Shown in pieces: positions 1 to 9,292 of a stretch of 64,000 nucleotides of DNA (position 1 is its first letter; each line of letters opens with the position of its first letter). The stretch is from Buchnera aphidicola (Shivaphis celti) (GTDB lineage: Bacteria; Pseudomonadota; Gammaproteobacteria; Enterobacterales; Enterobacteriaceae): contig NZ_CP134977.1 in NCBI RefSeq assembly GCF_039349365.1, forward strand, positions 293,360-357,359. The letters are read 5' to 3'. The notes under the pieces are model-generated. The model was not told the DNA's origin and searched no databases. It worked only from the letters and a program-made list of their open reading frames with translations. The translations under genes were made by a program, and so were the position numbers.

Positions 1-282
1 AAAAAAAAAAAGAATTATAATAGTTTCTTATTTACTAATAATTATTATTAAATTAAATTGAATTAATTCAATTAATTTAAAAAAAATAAAAATAAATATT
101 TATTTATCAAATTAATAAAAAAAAATAAAAAAAATCTTATTTTTATAATAACAACAGTAATTATACATAAAACAATATAAAAATAGCAAATATAAATCTT
201 TTTTCGTAAGAATAAATAATAATATATTAAAGAAATATATTATATTAAAAAAAGAAAATATTTTAATTTCAGCAGGATTAAT
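1..282. other. Intergenic region upstream of alaS
   Basis: No gene is visible in this 282-base stretch on either strand. It is almost pure A+T, opens with a run of 11 A, and contains an 18-base perfect palindrome at 56-73 (half-site AATTGAATT). The only clear signal is the alaS ribosome binding site AGCAGGA at 271-277. In E. coli recA and recX precede alaS; nothing here resembles a remnant of them. Confidence 0.6.
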
Positions 283-2901
283 ATGAAATATACAACAAAT
301 AATGTTAGAAATATGTTTTTAAATTTTTTTCAAGAAAAAAAACATACAATCGTTCCAGGAAGTCAATTAGTACAAAATGAAAACTCTGATTTATTATTTA
401 CAAATGCTGGAATGAATCAATTTAAAACAGTATTTCTAGGAAAAAAAAAATATCCTTTCAGCAAGGTAACCACTGTTCAAAAATGTTTAAGAACAGGAGG
501 AAAACATAATGATTTAAATGAAGTGGGATATAGTAATTATCACAATACATTTTTTGAAATGTTAGGAAATTTTAGTTTTGGAGAATATTCAAAAAAAACA
601 GCAATTACATATGCATGGGAACTATTAACGCATAAAAAATGGTTTAATATTCCACAAAATAAATTATTTGTAACAGTGTATTATACCGACGAAGAATCAT
701 ATAATATTTGGAAAAAAAAAATAAAATTACCAAATGAAGATATCATTAAAATATATGATAAAAAAAATAAAAAATATGAATCTGATAATTTTTGGCAAAT
801 GGGAGATACAGGACCCTGCGGACCATGTACAGAAATTTTTTTTAAAAAAAAAAAAAAAAAATCTTATATAAATGATTTACAAAATAAAGAAATATGCATA
901 GAAATTTGGAACATAGTATTTATACAGTTCAATAAAATTCAAAAAAACAGTATTCTTCCTCTTCCTATATTATCTATAGATACTGGGATGGGATTAGAAA
1001 GAATTACTTCTATCTTACAAAATGTACCTTCCAACTATAAAATAGACTTTTTTGATAACATCATTAAAAAAATTAACTATAAAGATCATAACAATCATTT
1101 TAATAATCAGTCATTATATATTATTGCTGATCATTTAAGAGCAATAATTTTTATTATTTATGAAGGAATTATTCCAAATAATGAAGGACAAGGATATATT
1201 TTACGAAAAATTATTAGAAGAACATTAGTACATATGAAATTAATAAAATATAAAAAATATTTTTTATACCAACTTATTCCTACAATAATTCAGTTTATAC
1301 AACCCTACGAAAAGAAATTAATTGAAAAAAAAACATACATTCAAAGTATTTTACAACAAGAAGAATTACAATTTAAAAAAATATTAGACCAAGGAGTAAA
1401 AAAATTATTGAATGAATTACATCAACTAAATAAAAAAGAGTTAGATGGTAACTTTGTATTTTATTTATATGATACCATGGGTTTTCCTATTGATTTAACT
1501 AAAAGTATATGTCATAAAAAAAATATTTATATTAATCAAAACAAATTAGACAAAATTATATTAAAAAATAAAAAAAACATAAAAAATAAAAAAAATAAAA
1601 ATTGTATGATACATATCACAAATTTAAAATTAAATAATCACTTTGTAGGATATAAAACAAAAAAAATTGATACTGTTATAAACAGTATCTTTGTAAAAAA
1701 CAAACCAACAAAAGTAATAAAAGAAAATGAAAATGGAATTATCTTTATTGAAAAAACACCATTTTTTGCAGAATCAGGTGGACAAATTGGAGATAGTGGA
1801 ATTATATATAAAAATGGATCATCGCTCTTTCAAGTACAAGATACACAAAAATTTTCCAATTACATTGGTCATATTGGAAAATTACTTTCTGGAATAATCA
1901 AAAATAACGATATTATTACAGCAGAAATCAATAAAAAAAAAAGATTATGTATACAAAATAACCATACTGCAACACATTTATTACATGCAGCATTAATATT
2001 AATATTAAACCATAAAATAGAACAAAGAGGATCTTTTATTAACCATGAGTATATAAGATTTGATTTTTCTTATTTTAAAAAAATTCATAAAATAGATATT
2101 TTAAATACAGAAGATATTGTCAATCAATATATTCAAAAAAACACTGTTATTATGAATAACAATATGCAATTTATACAAGCAAAAAAAGAAAAATATATTT
2201 ATTTAAAAAATAAAACATATGATTCTATTGTACGAACTGTAAATATAGGACATTTCTCTAGAGAAATATGTAAAGGAACCCATGCAAATAGAACAGGTGA
2301 TATCGGTATATTTAAAATTATATCCTATAAAAGAATTGCTTATGGAGTAGTAAGAATAGAAGCTCTTACTGGATTACACGCATTGAAAAACATTCATGAT
2401 AAATATACACAAATCTATGCAATTAAAAAATTTTTAAATATTAATGATAATATCATTATTCCAAAAATAAATACAGTTATGCAAAATTACTTAAATTTAA
2501 AAAAAAATAATGAATATTTAAAACAAAAAATAATGTTTCATAAAATCAAAAAAATTATTGCAAAAAAAATAAAAATCAAAAAAATTAATTTCATATGTAA
2601 AAAAATTGACATAACGCAATCGAAATTAGTAAAAAAGTTAATCGACCAAATTAAAAACATGATAAATACAGGAATTATTATCTTATATTATCAAAAAAAA
2701 GAGAAATATATTTTTACTAGTAGTGTCACTAAAAATATAATTAATAAAATTAATGCTATTCAAATTATTGAAATAATTAAAAAAAATACAAATGGATCAG
2801 GAGGTGGTAAAGTGGAACTTGCTGAATGCGTTGGAAATAATATTAATAATATATTTTGTATTCTAGAAACAATAAAACATACAATTGAAAAAATAATATA
2901 A
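283..2901 (+). CDS. alaS: Alanyl-tRNA synthetase
   Basis: Charges tRNA-Ala with alanine in the cytoplasm and, through its own editing domain, clears mischarged Ser/Gly-tRNA-Ala. At 872 aa it matches the E. coli enzyme (876 aa). The class II catalytic core is N-terminal. The editing-domain zinc ligands are kept: HTATH near residues 560-564 and CKGTH near 663-667, the usual CGGTH having G changed to K. The C-terminal domain keeps a glycine-rich GSGGGK near 837-842. The ATG at 283 has AGCAGGA 5 bases upstream. An 18-base run of A at 844-861 encodes six lysines (residues 188-193) and is a likely slippage site. csrA follows, as in E. coli. Confidence 0.97.
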   Translation: MKYTTNNVRNMFLNFFQEKKHTIVPGSQLVQNENSDLLFTNAGMNQFKTVFLGKKKYPFSKVTTVQKCLRTGGKHNDLNEVGYSNYHNTFFEMLGNFSFGEYSKKTAITYAWELLTHKKWFNIPQNKLFVTVYYTDEESYNIWKKKIKLPNEDIIKIYDKKNKKYESDNFWQMGDTGPCGPCTEIFFKKKKKKSYINDLQNKEICIEIWNIVFIQFNKIQKNSILPLPILSIDTGMGLERITSILQNVPSNYKIDFFDNIIKKINYKDHNNHFNNQSLYIIADHLRAIIFIIYEGIIPNNEGQGYILRKIIRRTLVHMKLIKYKKYFLYQLIPTIIQFIQPYEKKLIEKKTYIQSILQQEELQFKKILDQGVKKLLNELHQLNKKELDGNFVFYLYDTMGFPIDLTKSICHKKNIYINQNKLDKIILKNKKNIKNKKNKNCMIHITNLKLNNHFVGYKTKKIDTVINSIFVKNKPTKVIKENENGIIFIEKTPFFAESGGQIGDSGIIYKNGSSLFQVQDTQKFSNYIGHIGKLLSGIIKNNDIITAEINKKKRLCIQNNHTATHLLHAALILILNHKIEQRGSFINHEYIRFDFSYFKKIHKIDILNTEDIVNQYIQKNTVIMNNNMQFIQAKKEKYIYLKNKTYDSIVRTVNIGHFSREICKGTHANRTGDIGIFKIISYKRIAYGVVRIEALTGLHALKNIHDKYTQIYAIKKFLNINDNIIIPKINTVMQNYLNLKKNNEYLKQKIMFHKIKKIIAKKIKIKKINFICKKIDITQSKLVKKLIDQIKNMINTGIIILYYQKKEKYIFTSSVTKNIINKINAIQIIEIIKKNTNGSGGGKVELAECVGNNINNIFCILETIKHTIEKII

Positions 2902-2987
2902 AATTATATTATTTAAATTATATAATAAATGTTTTTATAATACATAATTTATATTATATTTATGTAAAATAATTATTATTTAACATC

Positions 2988-3009
2988 AAAAAAAAAAAAA
3001 AAAAAAAAA
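2988..3009. repeat. 22-base poly(A) tract upstream of csrA
   Basis: An uninterrupted run of 22 A lies in the alaS-csrA gap, ending 45 bases before the csrA start. Similar 20-23 base runs occur elsewhere in the window (22654, 28177, 30632, 52621, 52751). Length is likely to vary between copies and reads. Confidence 0.9.
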
Positions 3010-3054
3010 TATAATAGAAATTTATTAATTTTCTTTTTTTTCAAGGATTCGAAA

Positions 3055-3234
3055 ATGTTAATTTTGACTCGAAGAGTAGGTGAAACATTAATTATCGGCG
3101 ATGAAATTACTATAACAGTTCTAGGAGTAAAGGGTAATCAAGTAAGAATTGGTATTAATGCTCCAAAAGAAATTTCAATACATCGAGAAGAAATTTACCA
3201 AAAAATTAAATCAAAAAATAAAAAATTAATATAA
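3055..3234 (+). CDS. csrA: Carbon storage regulator, RNA-binding CsrA
   Basis: Small dimeric RNA-binding protein that binds GGA motifs in mRNA leaders and represses or activates translation. The frame encodes 59 aa beginning [18 protein letters not shown], against 61 aa in E. coli; the conserved [19 protein letters not shown] core is intact, including the RNA-contacting arginine and the IHREEIY segment. The ATG at 3055 follows AAGGA at 3043-3047. It sits between alaS and the Ser/Arg tRNAs, the same order as E. coli alaS-csrA-serV-argV. Its survival in such a reduced genome suggests some post-transcriptional control remains. Confidence 0.95.
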   Translation: MLILTRRVGETLIIGDEITITVLGVKGNQVRIGINAPKEISIHREEIYQKIKSKNKKLI

Positions 3235-3271
3235 AATTTATTTATAAATTAAGAAAAGTATGAAAAAATAA

Positions 3272-3299
3272 TTGACTTAATTTATAAAAAAACTAAAAT
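3272..3299 (+). promoter_or_regulatory. Sigma70-type promoter for the Ser/Arg tRNAs
   Basis: A -35 box TTGACT (3272-3277) and a -10 box TAAAAT (3294-3299) are separated by 16 bases. The predicted start lies about 15 bases before mature tRNA-Ser. Both boxes match consensus at 5 of 6 positions. Chance matches are common in A+T-rich DNA, but the G and C in TTGAC and the position support it. Confidence 0.5.
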
Positions 3300-3321
3300 T
3301 ATCTATAGTAAATATAAAATT

Positions 3322-3410
3322 GGTGAGATGGCCGAGAGGATTAAGGCGTTCCCCTGCTAAGGGAATATATAGAAACTTCTGTATCGAGGGTTCGAATCCC
3401 TCTCTCGCCA
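3322..3410 (+). tRNA. serV: tRNA-Ser (anticodon GCT)
   Basis: An 89-base cloverleaf with the long variable arm typical of serine tRNAs. The anticodon loop CTGCTAA gives GCT, reading AGC/AGU codons. The acceptor stem GGTGAGA pairs with TCTCGCC through one T-G pair. The T arm is GAGGG-TTCGAAT-CCCTC. The discriminator base is A rather than the usual G, and no CCA is encoded. Same place as E. coli serV after csrA. Confidence 0.95.
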
Positions 3411-3418
3411 TATGAAAA

Positions 3419-3492
3419 GCATCCGTAGCTCAGTTGGATAGAGCACTCAGCTACGAACTGAGAGGTGGAAGGTTCGAATCCTTTCGGATGCA
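3419..3492 (+). tRNA. argV: tRNA-Arg (anticodon ACG)
   Basis: A 74-base cloverleaf beginning GCATCCG and ending CGGATGC plus discriminator A. The anticodon loop CTACGAA gives ACG, the arginine tRNA whose first base is deaminated to inosine (TadA) to read CGU/CGC/CGA. It lies 8 bases after tRNA-Ser and is probably co-transcribed with it, as in the E. coli serV-argV operon. CCA is not encoded. Confidence 0.95.
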
Positions 3493-3574
3493 TAAAATAT
3501 AAATACACAATTTTAATTTAAAAAAAATATTATTAATTTTTTATATAAATAAAAAATAATTAAAATAATAAAAA

Positions 3575-4231
3575 TTATTGAATAACATTAATTCCAGATT
3601 GAGTACCAATCAATAATATATCAGATTTTCTATTCGCGAATAAACCAACAGTGACTACACCAACTAAAGAATTAAGAATATTTTCAATATTTATTGGATC
3701 AGATAAATTCAAATTGTGCACATCAAAAATAATATTTCCATTTTCAGTAGTATAATTTTTTCTATATTTTGGATTTCCACCCATTTTCTTTAATTGATGA
3801 TATACATAAGAATATGCATTGGGTATGATCTCAATTGGAACTGGAAATTCACTTAATACATTAACTAATTTAGTTTCATCAATAATACATATAAATTTTT
3901 TACACATTGCAACAAGAATTTTTTCTTTAGTTAACGCCCCTCCTCCCCCTTTAATCATATGCATATTTTGATCAACCACGTCAGCACTATCTATATATAT
4001 TATAGGTTCAGAAATGGTATTAATATTATATACCTTAAAACCATATTTTTTAAGTATAACAGTAGTATTAAATGAACTAGAAATTGCGCCAATAATTTTT
4101 TTATTAGATTCATATAACATTTGCACAAAATGCAGAATAGTTGTTCCTGATCCAATACCTATAATTGAATTAGAAGGAATATAATCTAAAACAGCTAAAG
4201 AAACTTTTTTTTTTAATGCATTGCATTTCAT
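3575..4231 (-). CDS. rpiA: Ribose-5-phosphate isomerase A
   Basis: Interconverts ribose-5-phosphate and ribulose-5-phosphate in the non-oxidative pentose phosphate pathway, supplying ribose for nucleotides. The protein is 218 aa (E. coli 219) starting MKCNALKKK. Visible family motifs are GIGSGTT near residues 23-29, SADVVD around 80-85 and KGGGGALTKEK around 93-103, which carry the phosphate-binding and catalytic Asp/Lys residues. The reading frame stays open upstream through the three tRNA genes, but the first sensible ATG is at 4231 and gives the family length. No strong Shine-Dalgarno is seen. The cloverleaf of tRNA-Gln lies about 60 bases upstream on the same strand. Confidence 0.95.
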   Translation of the reverse strand: MKCNALKKKVSLAVLDYIPSNSIIGIGSGTTILHFVQMLYESNKKIIGAISSSFNTTVILKKYGFKVYNINTISEPIIYIDSADVVDQNMHMIKGGGGALTKEKILVAMCKKFICIIDETKLVNVLSEFPVPIEIIPNAYSYVYHQLKKMGGNPKYRKNYTTENGNIIFDVHNLNLSDPINIENILNSLVGVVTVGLFANRKSDILLIGTQSGINVIQ

Positions 4232-4291
4232 ATTAATATTAATCGTAAAATTATACAATTTTAAAATATTAGAAATAAAAAAACTTATACA

Positions 4292-4362
4292 CTGGGGTAC
4301 CTGGATTCGAACCAGGGATGTCGGTATCAAAAACCGATGCCTTGCCACTTGGCTATACCCCA
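4292..4362 (-). tRNA. glnU: tRNA-Gln (anticodon TTG)
   Basis: A 71-base cloverleaf read on the minus strand: acceptor TGGGGTA pairs with TACCCCA, discriminator G, and the anticodon loop TTTTGAT gives TTG. The T1-A72 pair and discriminator G are known identity elements for GlnRS, whose gene lies just beyond this cluster. It is third in the Met-Leu-Gln array, matching E. coli metT-leuW-glnU. CCA is not encoded. Confidence 0.95.
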
Positions 4363-4368
4363 AAAAAA

Positions 4369-4452
4369 TACGGGAGGCGAGATTTGAACTCGCAAACCCA
4401 ATAAGGCGCCAGATCCTAAATCTGGTGCGTCTACCAATTTCGCCACTCCCGC
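4369..4452 (-). tRNA. leuW: tRNA-Leu (anticodon TAG)
   Basis: An 84-base cloverleaf with a long variable arm. The anticodon loop TTTAGGA gives TAG, reading CUN leucine codons. The acceptor is GCGGGAG against CTCCCGT, so the first pair is G1-U72 rather than G-C; the discriminator is A, as expected for leucine tRNA. CCA is not encoded. The sequence is otherwise close to E. coli leuW. Confidence 0.95.
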
Positions 4453-4464
4453 TAAAAATATATT

Positions 4465-4538
4465 TAGCTACGATGGGATTCGAACCCATGACAACAGCGT
4501 TATGAGTGCTGTGCTCTAACCAACTGAGCTACGTAGCC
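4465..4538 (-). tRNA. metT: tRNA-Met, elongator (anticodon CAT)
   Basis: A 74-base cloverleaf beginning GGCTACGTAGCTCAGTTGG, nearly identical to the start of E. coli metT. The anticodon loop CTCATAA gives CAT. It has a paired acceptor end (G1-U72), unlike the initiator tRNA at 28323-28399, so it is the elongator. CCA is not encoded. First gene of the minus-strand Met-Leu-Gln cluster. Confidence 0.93.
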
Positions 4539-4547
4539 TTATTTTGA

Positions 4548-4575
4548 ATTATGCTGGTTAACATTATTTTGTCAA
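4548..4575 (-). promoter_or_regulatory. Sigma70 promoter for the Met-Leu-Gln tRNA cluster
   Basis: A perfect -35 box TTGACA (4575 down to 4570) and a -10 box CATAAT (4553 down to 4548, 5 of 6) are separated by 16 bases. Transcription would start only a few bases before the mature 5' end of tRNA-Met at 4538. This is the cleanest promoter in the window and points away from glnS. Confidence 0.65.
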
Positions 4576-4675
4576 CTATTATTTTACTAAAAACATATCA
4601 TGATAAAAAAATTAAAAAAATAATTTTGTTAAAATATAAAATACAATCTAATAAATAAAATATATAAATTAAAAT

Positions 4676-6322
4676 ATGATCAATAAAAAAAAAAATAAAT
4701 ATAAAAGTTTCATACATAAAATCATTGAAAATGATCTAGTGCATATGAAAAAAAAAAATATACATACTAGATTTCCGCCAGATCCAAATGGAAATTTACA
4801 TATTGGACATGCAAAATCAATATACATAAATTTTAAAATTGCAGAACAATACCAGGGAAAATGTAATTTAAGATTCGATGATACCTATCCACATATTAAT
4901 CATAAAAAATATATAAATTCTATTCAAAAAGATATATTATGGTTAGGATATCAATGGAATCAAAAAATTCGATATGCTTCTCAATATTTTGATAAAATGT
5001 ATAAATATGCTATACAATTAATAAAAAAGAATTTAGCATATGTAGATAAATTAAAAAAAGAAGAGATTCGAATATATCGCGGAACATTAAAAAAACCAGG
5101 TATTGTAAGTCCATACCGTAAACAAACAATTGAAGAAAATATGTTACTGTTCGAAAACATGAAATTTGGTAATATACCAGAAGGTGATGCATGTTTAAGA
5201 GCTAAGATTGATATGCAATCCAATTCAATTATTATGAGAGATCCAATATTATATAGAATTAAATTTCTTGAACATCATAATACAAAAAATCAATGGTGTA
5301 TCTATCCTACATATGACTTTGCACATTGCATCTCCGATGCAATTGAAGGAATAACACATTCCCTTTGCACACTAGAGTTTCAAGAAAACAAAAAAATATA
5401 TAACTGGATATTAAATAACATTGATATTAATCATTATCCTAAACAATATGAATATTCTAGATTAAATTTAGAATATTCAACTTTATCAAAAAGAAAATTA
5501 CAAATCTTAATTGATAACAATATTGTTGATTCATGGAATGATCCAAGATTACCAACATTATCTGGATTACGTAATAGAGGCTATACTCCACACGCAATAA
5601 GAGAATTTTGTAAAAAAGTAGGAATTACAAAACAAGATAATTTAATTGAAATATCTTCGCTGGAATCATGCATTAGAAAAGAATTAAATATTACTGCTTA
5701 TAGAACGATGGCAATACTTAACCCTATTGAAATTGTTATATGTAATATACCTGAAAAATATATAGAAAAAATTAAAATTTTAAATCACCCAAAAAACAAA
5801 AATATGGGATACAGAAATATTATTTTTTCTAAAATTATATATATTGAAAGAAATGATTTTCAAGAAAAGTCAAGCAAAAATTATAACCGATTAACTTTAG
5901 GAGGATCAGTAAAATTAAAATATTCTTATATTATTACAGCAAATTCAATTCACAAAGATTGTAATAATAATATTACTCGTATATTTTGTACTTGTGATTT
6001 AACCAATAAAAATAAAAAAAAATATGGAATTATTCATTGGATTTCAAAAGAACAAGCAGAACAGGCTCAACTTATATTGTACAATCATATTTTTACTACT
6101 AAAAATCCAAATAAAAAATCAAATATTTTATCATATATTAATAAAAATTCTAAAATTATAAAAAATGGATTAATTAATAGTGAACTAAAAAAACAAAAAA
6201 AAATTAATACATATCAATTTGAAAGAATTGGATATTTTTACAAAAATAAAAAATTTTCAGAAAATAAACATCCCATTATACATCAAATAGTACAAATAAA
6301 AAAAAAAAATAATATAATTTAA
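4676..6322 (+). CDS. glnS: Glutaminyl-tRNA synthetase
   Basis: Class I synthetase that charges tRNA-Gln directly in the cytoplasm. It is 548 aa (E. coli 554). The nucleotide-binding motif PDPNGNLHIGHAKS is intact (HIGH about residues 42-45) and the KMSKS equivalent reads LSKRK near 268-272 (E. coli MSKRK). The anticodon-binding beta-barrels fill the C-terminal half. There is no obvious Shine-Dalgarno before the ATG at 4676. It diverges from the tRNA cluster that includes its own substrate tRNA-Gln. Confidence 0.96.
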   Translation: MINKKKNKYKSFIHKIIENDLVHMKKKNIHTRFPPDPNGNLHIGHAKSIYINFKIAEQYQGKCNLRFDDTYPHINHKKYINSIQKDILWLGYQWNQKIRYASQYFDKMYKYAIQLIKKNLAYVDKLKKEEIRIYRGTLKKPGIVSPYRKQTIEENMLLFENMKFGNIPEGDACLRAKIDMQSNSIIMRDPILYRIKFLEHHNTKNQWCIYPTYDFAHCISDAIEGITHSLCTLEFQENKKIYNWILNNIDINHYPKQYEYSRLNLEYSTLSKRKLQILIDNNIVDSWNDPRLPTLSGLRNRGYTPHAIREFCKKVGITKQDNLIEISSLESCIRKELNITAYRTMAILNPIEIVICNIPEKYIEKIKILNHPKNKNMGYRNIIFSKIIYIERNDFQEKSSKNYNRLTLGGSVKLKYSYIITANSIHKDCNNNITRIFCTCDLTNKNKKKYGIIHWISKEQAEQAQLILYNHIFTTKNPNKKSNILSYINKNSKIIKNGLINSELKKQKKINTYQFERIGYFYKNKKFSENKHPIIHQIVQIKKKNNII

Positions 6323-6403
6323 ATGTACATAACATATAATGGTTTTAGTATATAACGATCAAATGAAAAATAATAAAATTTTTCAAAAAAAAAAGGGAGA
6401 ATT

Positions 6404-7717
6404 ATGTCTAAAATTAAAAATATCTTTTCTAGAGAAATTATTGATTCCAGAGGAAAACCAACAATAGAAACAGAGGTACATTTAGAAGACAATTCAATAG
6501 GAATATTTTCTTGTCCTTCAGGAGCATCAACAGGATCAGAAGAAGCTTTAGAATTAAGAGATAATGATATATTTCGATTTCTCGGACAAGGTGTATCTAA
6601 AGCTGTTTCTAATGTTCAAAAAAAAATATTTCACTTACTAAAAGGAATAAATGCATATGACCAAAAAAAAATCGATTACATGATGTTAGAATTAGATGGA
6701 ACAAAAAATAAGAAAAAAATAGGAGCAAATGCAATATTATCTGTTTCTATGGCGACAGCAAAAGCTGCTGCTATATCTAAAAAAATTCCATTTTATCAAT
6801 ATATTTCTGAATTAAATGGTACTCCCAATAAATTTTCTATGCCATTACCAATGATTAACATTATTAATGGTGGTAGTCATGCAAATAATAATATTGATGT
6901 GCAAGAATTTATGATACAACCAATTTGTGCTTCTTCAATTAAAGAAGCCGTAAGAATTGGATGTGAAATTTTTTATCATTTAGGAAAAATAATTAAAAAA
7001 AATAACATGAATACTTCTGTAGGAGATGAAGGTGGATATGCTCCTAACCTTAAAAATAACGAAGAAGCTATTAAATTAATTTATGAAGCTGTACAAACAG
7101 CAAATTATCGTTTTGGGAAAGATATTACATTAGCAATAGATTTTGCTGCTTCTGAACTATATAACTTTAATACAAAAAAATATTACTTAAAAAGTGAAAA
7201 CAAAAAATTTAATTCACAAGAATTAAGTCATCTTATACAAGATTTAACGCTAAAATATCCAATTACATCTATTGAAGATGGACAAAGTGAATTAGACTGG
7301 GATGGTTTTTTATATCAAACAAAATTATTAGGAAAGCGTATACAAATCGTAGGAGATGATTTATTTGTTACTAATACTGAAAAACTATCCAAAGGAATTA
7401 GAAAAAATATTGCCAATTCTATTTTAATTAAACCAAATCAGATAGGAACATTAACAGAAACATTATCTGCTATTAAAATGGCTAAAAAAAACGGATATAC
7501 AACTATTATATCACATCGATCAGGAGAAACAGAAGATCATTCAATTTCAGATTTAGCAGTTGGTACACAAGCTGGTCAAATTAAAACTGGATCTATGAGT
7601 AGATCAGAGCGACTGTCAAAATATAATCAATTAATTAGAATAGAAGAAAAATTAGGTAATATTATTGCACCATTTCGAGGTATTGAAGAATTGCAAAAAT
7701 ACCAAAATTATTTTTAA
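6404..7717 (+). CDS. eno: Enolase
   Basis: Converts 2-phosphoglycerate to phosphoenolpyruvate in glycolysis; in E. coli it is also part of the RNA degradosome. The protein is 437 aa (E. coli 432). Signature segments include [26 protein letters not shown] (catalytic Glu about 208), [10 protein letters not shown] (catalytic Lys about 342) and SHRSGETED with the following [20 protein letters not shown] lies 6 bases before the ATG at 6404, one of the better ribosome binding sites here. pyrG, its usual upstream partner, is absent, so eno stands alone. Confidence 0.98.
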   Translation: MSKIKNIFSREIIDSRGKPTIETEVHLEDNSIGIFSCPSGASTGSEEALELRDNDIFRFLGQGVSKAVSNVQKKIFHLLKGINAYDQKKIDYMMLELDGTKNKKKIGANAILSVSMATAKAAAISKKIPFYQYISELNGTPNKFSMPLPMINIINGGSHANNNIDVQEFMIQPICASSIKEAVRIGCEIFYHLGKIIKKNNMNTSVGDEGGYAPNLKNNEEAIKLIYEAVQTANYRFGKDITLAIDFAASELYNFNTKKYYLKSENKKFNSQELSHLIQDLTLKYPITSIEDGQSELDWDGFLYQTKLLGKRIQIVGDDLFVTNTEKLSKGIRKNIANSILIKPNQIGTLTETLSAIKMAKKNGYTTIISHRSGETEDHSISDLAVGTQAGQIKTGSMSRSERLSKYNQLIRIEEKLGNIIAPFRGIEELQKYQNYF

Positions 7718-7788
7718 TGTTATGATAATAAATTAAATGTAATAAACTACAGGGATGTTGAAAATATAACTTTATTTTAATAATAATT

Positions 7789-8688
7789 ATGATGAAAATT
7801 TCATATTTTCGAAAATCTGTAATACTCATTGATGGACATTGTTATGCATATAGAATATATTATGGACAGATAAAAAATAATAAAAAAATCAATTTAAAAG
7901 AAAAATTTATAAAAAATATATTATATGTAGTAAAAAAAATAATTTTGAAATATCAACCAAAAAAAATTATAATTATATTTGATAATAAAAAAAAAAGTTT
8001 TCGAGATAAAATATTTAAAAAATATAAAAAAAATAGAAATCCGATACCGAAAATACTAAAAAAATATATAAAAGATCTACAAAGTATATTAGTGAATATA
8101 GGAATTCCAATATTTTGTATTCCATATGTTGAAGCAGATGATGTAATAGGAACACTATCAAAAATAATAGAAAAAAATGGAGACGTAGTATTAATTGTAA
8201 CATCAGATAAAGATTTAACACAATTAATCAATAAAAATATCTATATATTAAATATTATAGATAAAAAAATAATTAATTTCCATCAGGTAAAAAAAAAATA
8301 TGGAGTATATCCAAATTTGATTGTTGATTTATTATCTTTGGTAGGAGATCCCTCAGATAATATACCTGGGGTGAAAGGAATAGGAAAAAAAACTGCTGTA
8401 CAGTTATTAAATAATATTGGTTGTATTAAAAAAATTTATAAAAATTATCATAAAATTTATATGTTAAATTTTCGTAATAAAAAAAATATTGTAAAAAGAT
8501 TACTTGAAGGGGAAAAAATGGCTAATTTATCATACAAATTAGCAAAAATAAAATTAAATGTCATATGTTCTAAAGAATATAAAAAAAATAATTTATATGA
8601 ATTATACAAACCATGTAAATATAATAATATTAAATATATTAATATTATATATGAAATAAAAAAAAATATAATAAATTCTATATTGTAA
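7789..8688 (+). CDS. polA: 5'-3' exonuclease: DNA polymerase I reduced to its N-terminal nuclease domain
   Basis: Flap/5'-nuclease that removes RNA primers and trims repair intermediates. The 299 residues cover only the 5'-nuclease domain of PolA (about the first 300 of 928 aa in E. coli); proofreading and polymerase domains are missing. Metal-binding and helix-hairpin-helix motifs are present: VEADDVIGT, TSDKDLTQL and GDPSDNIPGVKGIGKKTA. It converges with engB 7 bases away; polA and engB are also close neighbours in E. coli, supporting descent from polA rather than from xni. Known Buchnera genomes carry the same short form. Confidence 0.9.
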   Translation: MMKISYFRKSVILIDGHCYAYRIYYGQIKNNKKINLKEKFIKNILYVVKKIILKYQPKKIIIIFDNKKKSFRDKIFKKYKKNRNPIPKILKKYIKDLQSILVNIGIPIFCIPYVEADDVIGTLSKIIEKNGDVVLIVTSDKDLTQLINKNIYILNIIDKKIINFHQVKKKYGVYPNLIVDLLSLVGDPSDNIPGVKGIGKKTAVQLLNNIGCIKKIYKNYHKIYMLNFRNKKNIVKRLLEGEKMANLSYKLAKIKLNVICSKEYKKNNLYELYKPCKYNNIKYINIIYEIKKNIINSIL

Positions 8689-8695
8689 AATTTAT

Positions 8696-9292
8696 TTATT
8701 TAAAGATAATATTATCAATATAATTATACAGAATATGTAAACCAACTTTTTTAAATGATGAAAATAAAATAGAAAAAGAAAATGGATTAATGGAATTTAT
8801 TTCTTTATTTAACAAATGAATTTTTTTTTTTTGATATAAAGTATTTAATTTATCACATTTATTTAATAGAACAATACATTGAATGTTATATAATTTTAAC
8901 AAAAATAACATTTTCACATCAAAAGGTCGTAATAAACGACGTATATCTATAACTAAAATAACAATTTTTAAACATTTTCGATATTTAATATATCTCACAA
9001 CTAAATTAAAATTTTTAATTTCACATTTACAAAATTTAGAATATCCATAACCAGGTAAATCCACTAAACGAAAATTTTTATCTATCATAAAAAAATTAAT
9101 CAGTTTGGTTCTTCCAGGATATTTACTAAAACGAGATAATTTATTATTTCGTGCTAAACAATTAATTAATGTTGATTTTCCAACATTAGAGTATCCGATA
9201 CAAGCAACTTCTATTCCTATATCTGTTATATTAATATATTTAACATCTGCAAAACTTGTTAAAAATTGAATTGACTGATATTTTAAATTCAT
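8696..9292 (-). CDS. engB: Ribosome biogenesis GTPase EngB (YihA/YsxC)
   Basis: Essential small GTPase of the TRAFAC class that helps assemble the 50S ribosomal subunit. At 198 aa it is close to E. coli YihA (210 aa). G motifs appear in order: GYSNVGKSTL (P-loop, about 33-42), PGRTKLINFF (G2), DLPGYGYSK (G3) and LLNKCDKL (G4). The ATG at 9292 begins MNLKYQSIQF, in line with the family start. It diverges from typA, another ribosome-associated GTPase. Confidence 0.95.
   Translation of the reverse strand: MNLKYQSIQFLTSFADVKYINITDIGIEVACIGYSNVGKSTLINCLARNNKLSRFSKYPGRTKLINFFMIDKNFRLVDLPGYGYSKFCKCEIKNFNLVVRYIKYRKCLKIVILVIDIRRLLRPFDVKMLFLLKLYNIQCIVLLNKCDKLNTLYQKKKIHLLNKEINSINPFSFSILFSSFKKVGLHILYNYIDNIIFK

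Noticed and set aside
56-73. An 18-base perfect palindrome upstream of alaS as an operator
   Set aside because: It is made almost wholly of AATT repeats, which arise easily by chance in this composition; no second copy was found.
4232-4489. A longer rpiA reading frame reaching into the tRNAs
   Set aside because: The added N-terminal residues are translated tRNA; the ATG at 4231 gives the normal family length. The same reasoning applies to extended frames of lysA, ribH, rpsD, cyoD and cyoE.
4221-4505. A 94-codon plus-strand open frame over the tRNA cluster
   Set aside because: It is the complement of the Gln, Leu and Met tRNA genes; translated tRNA sequence explains the unusual residues.
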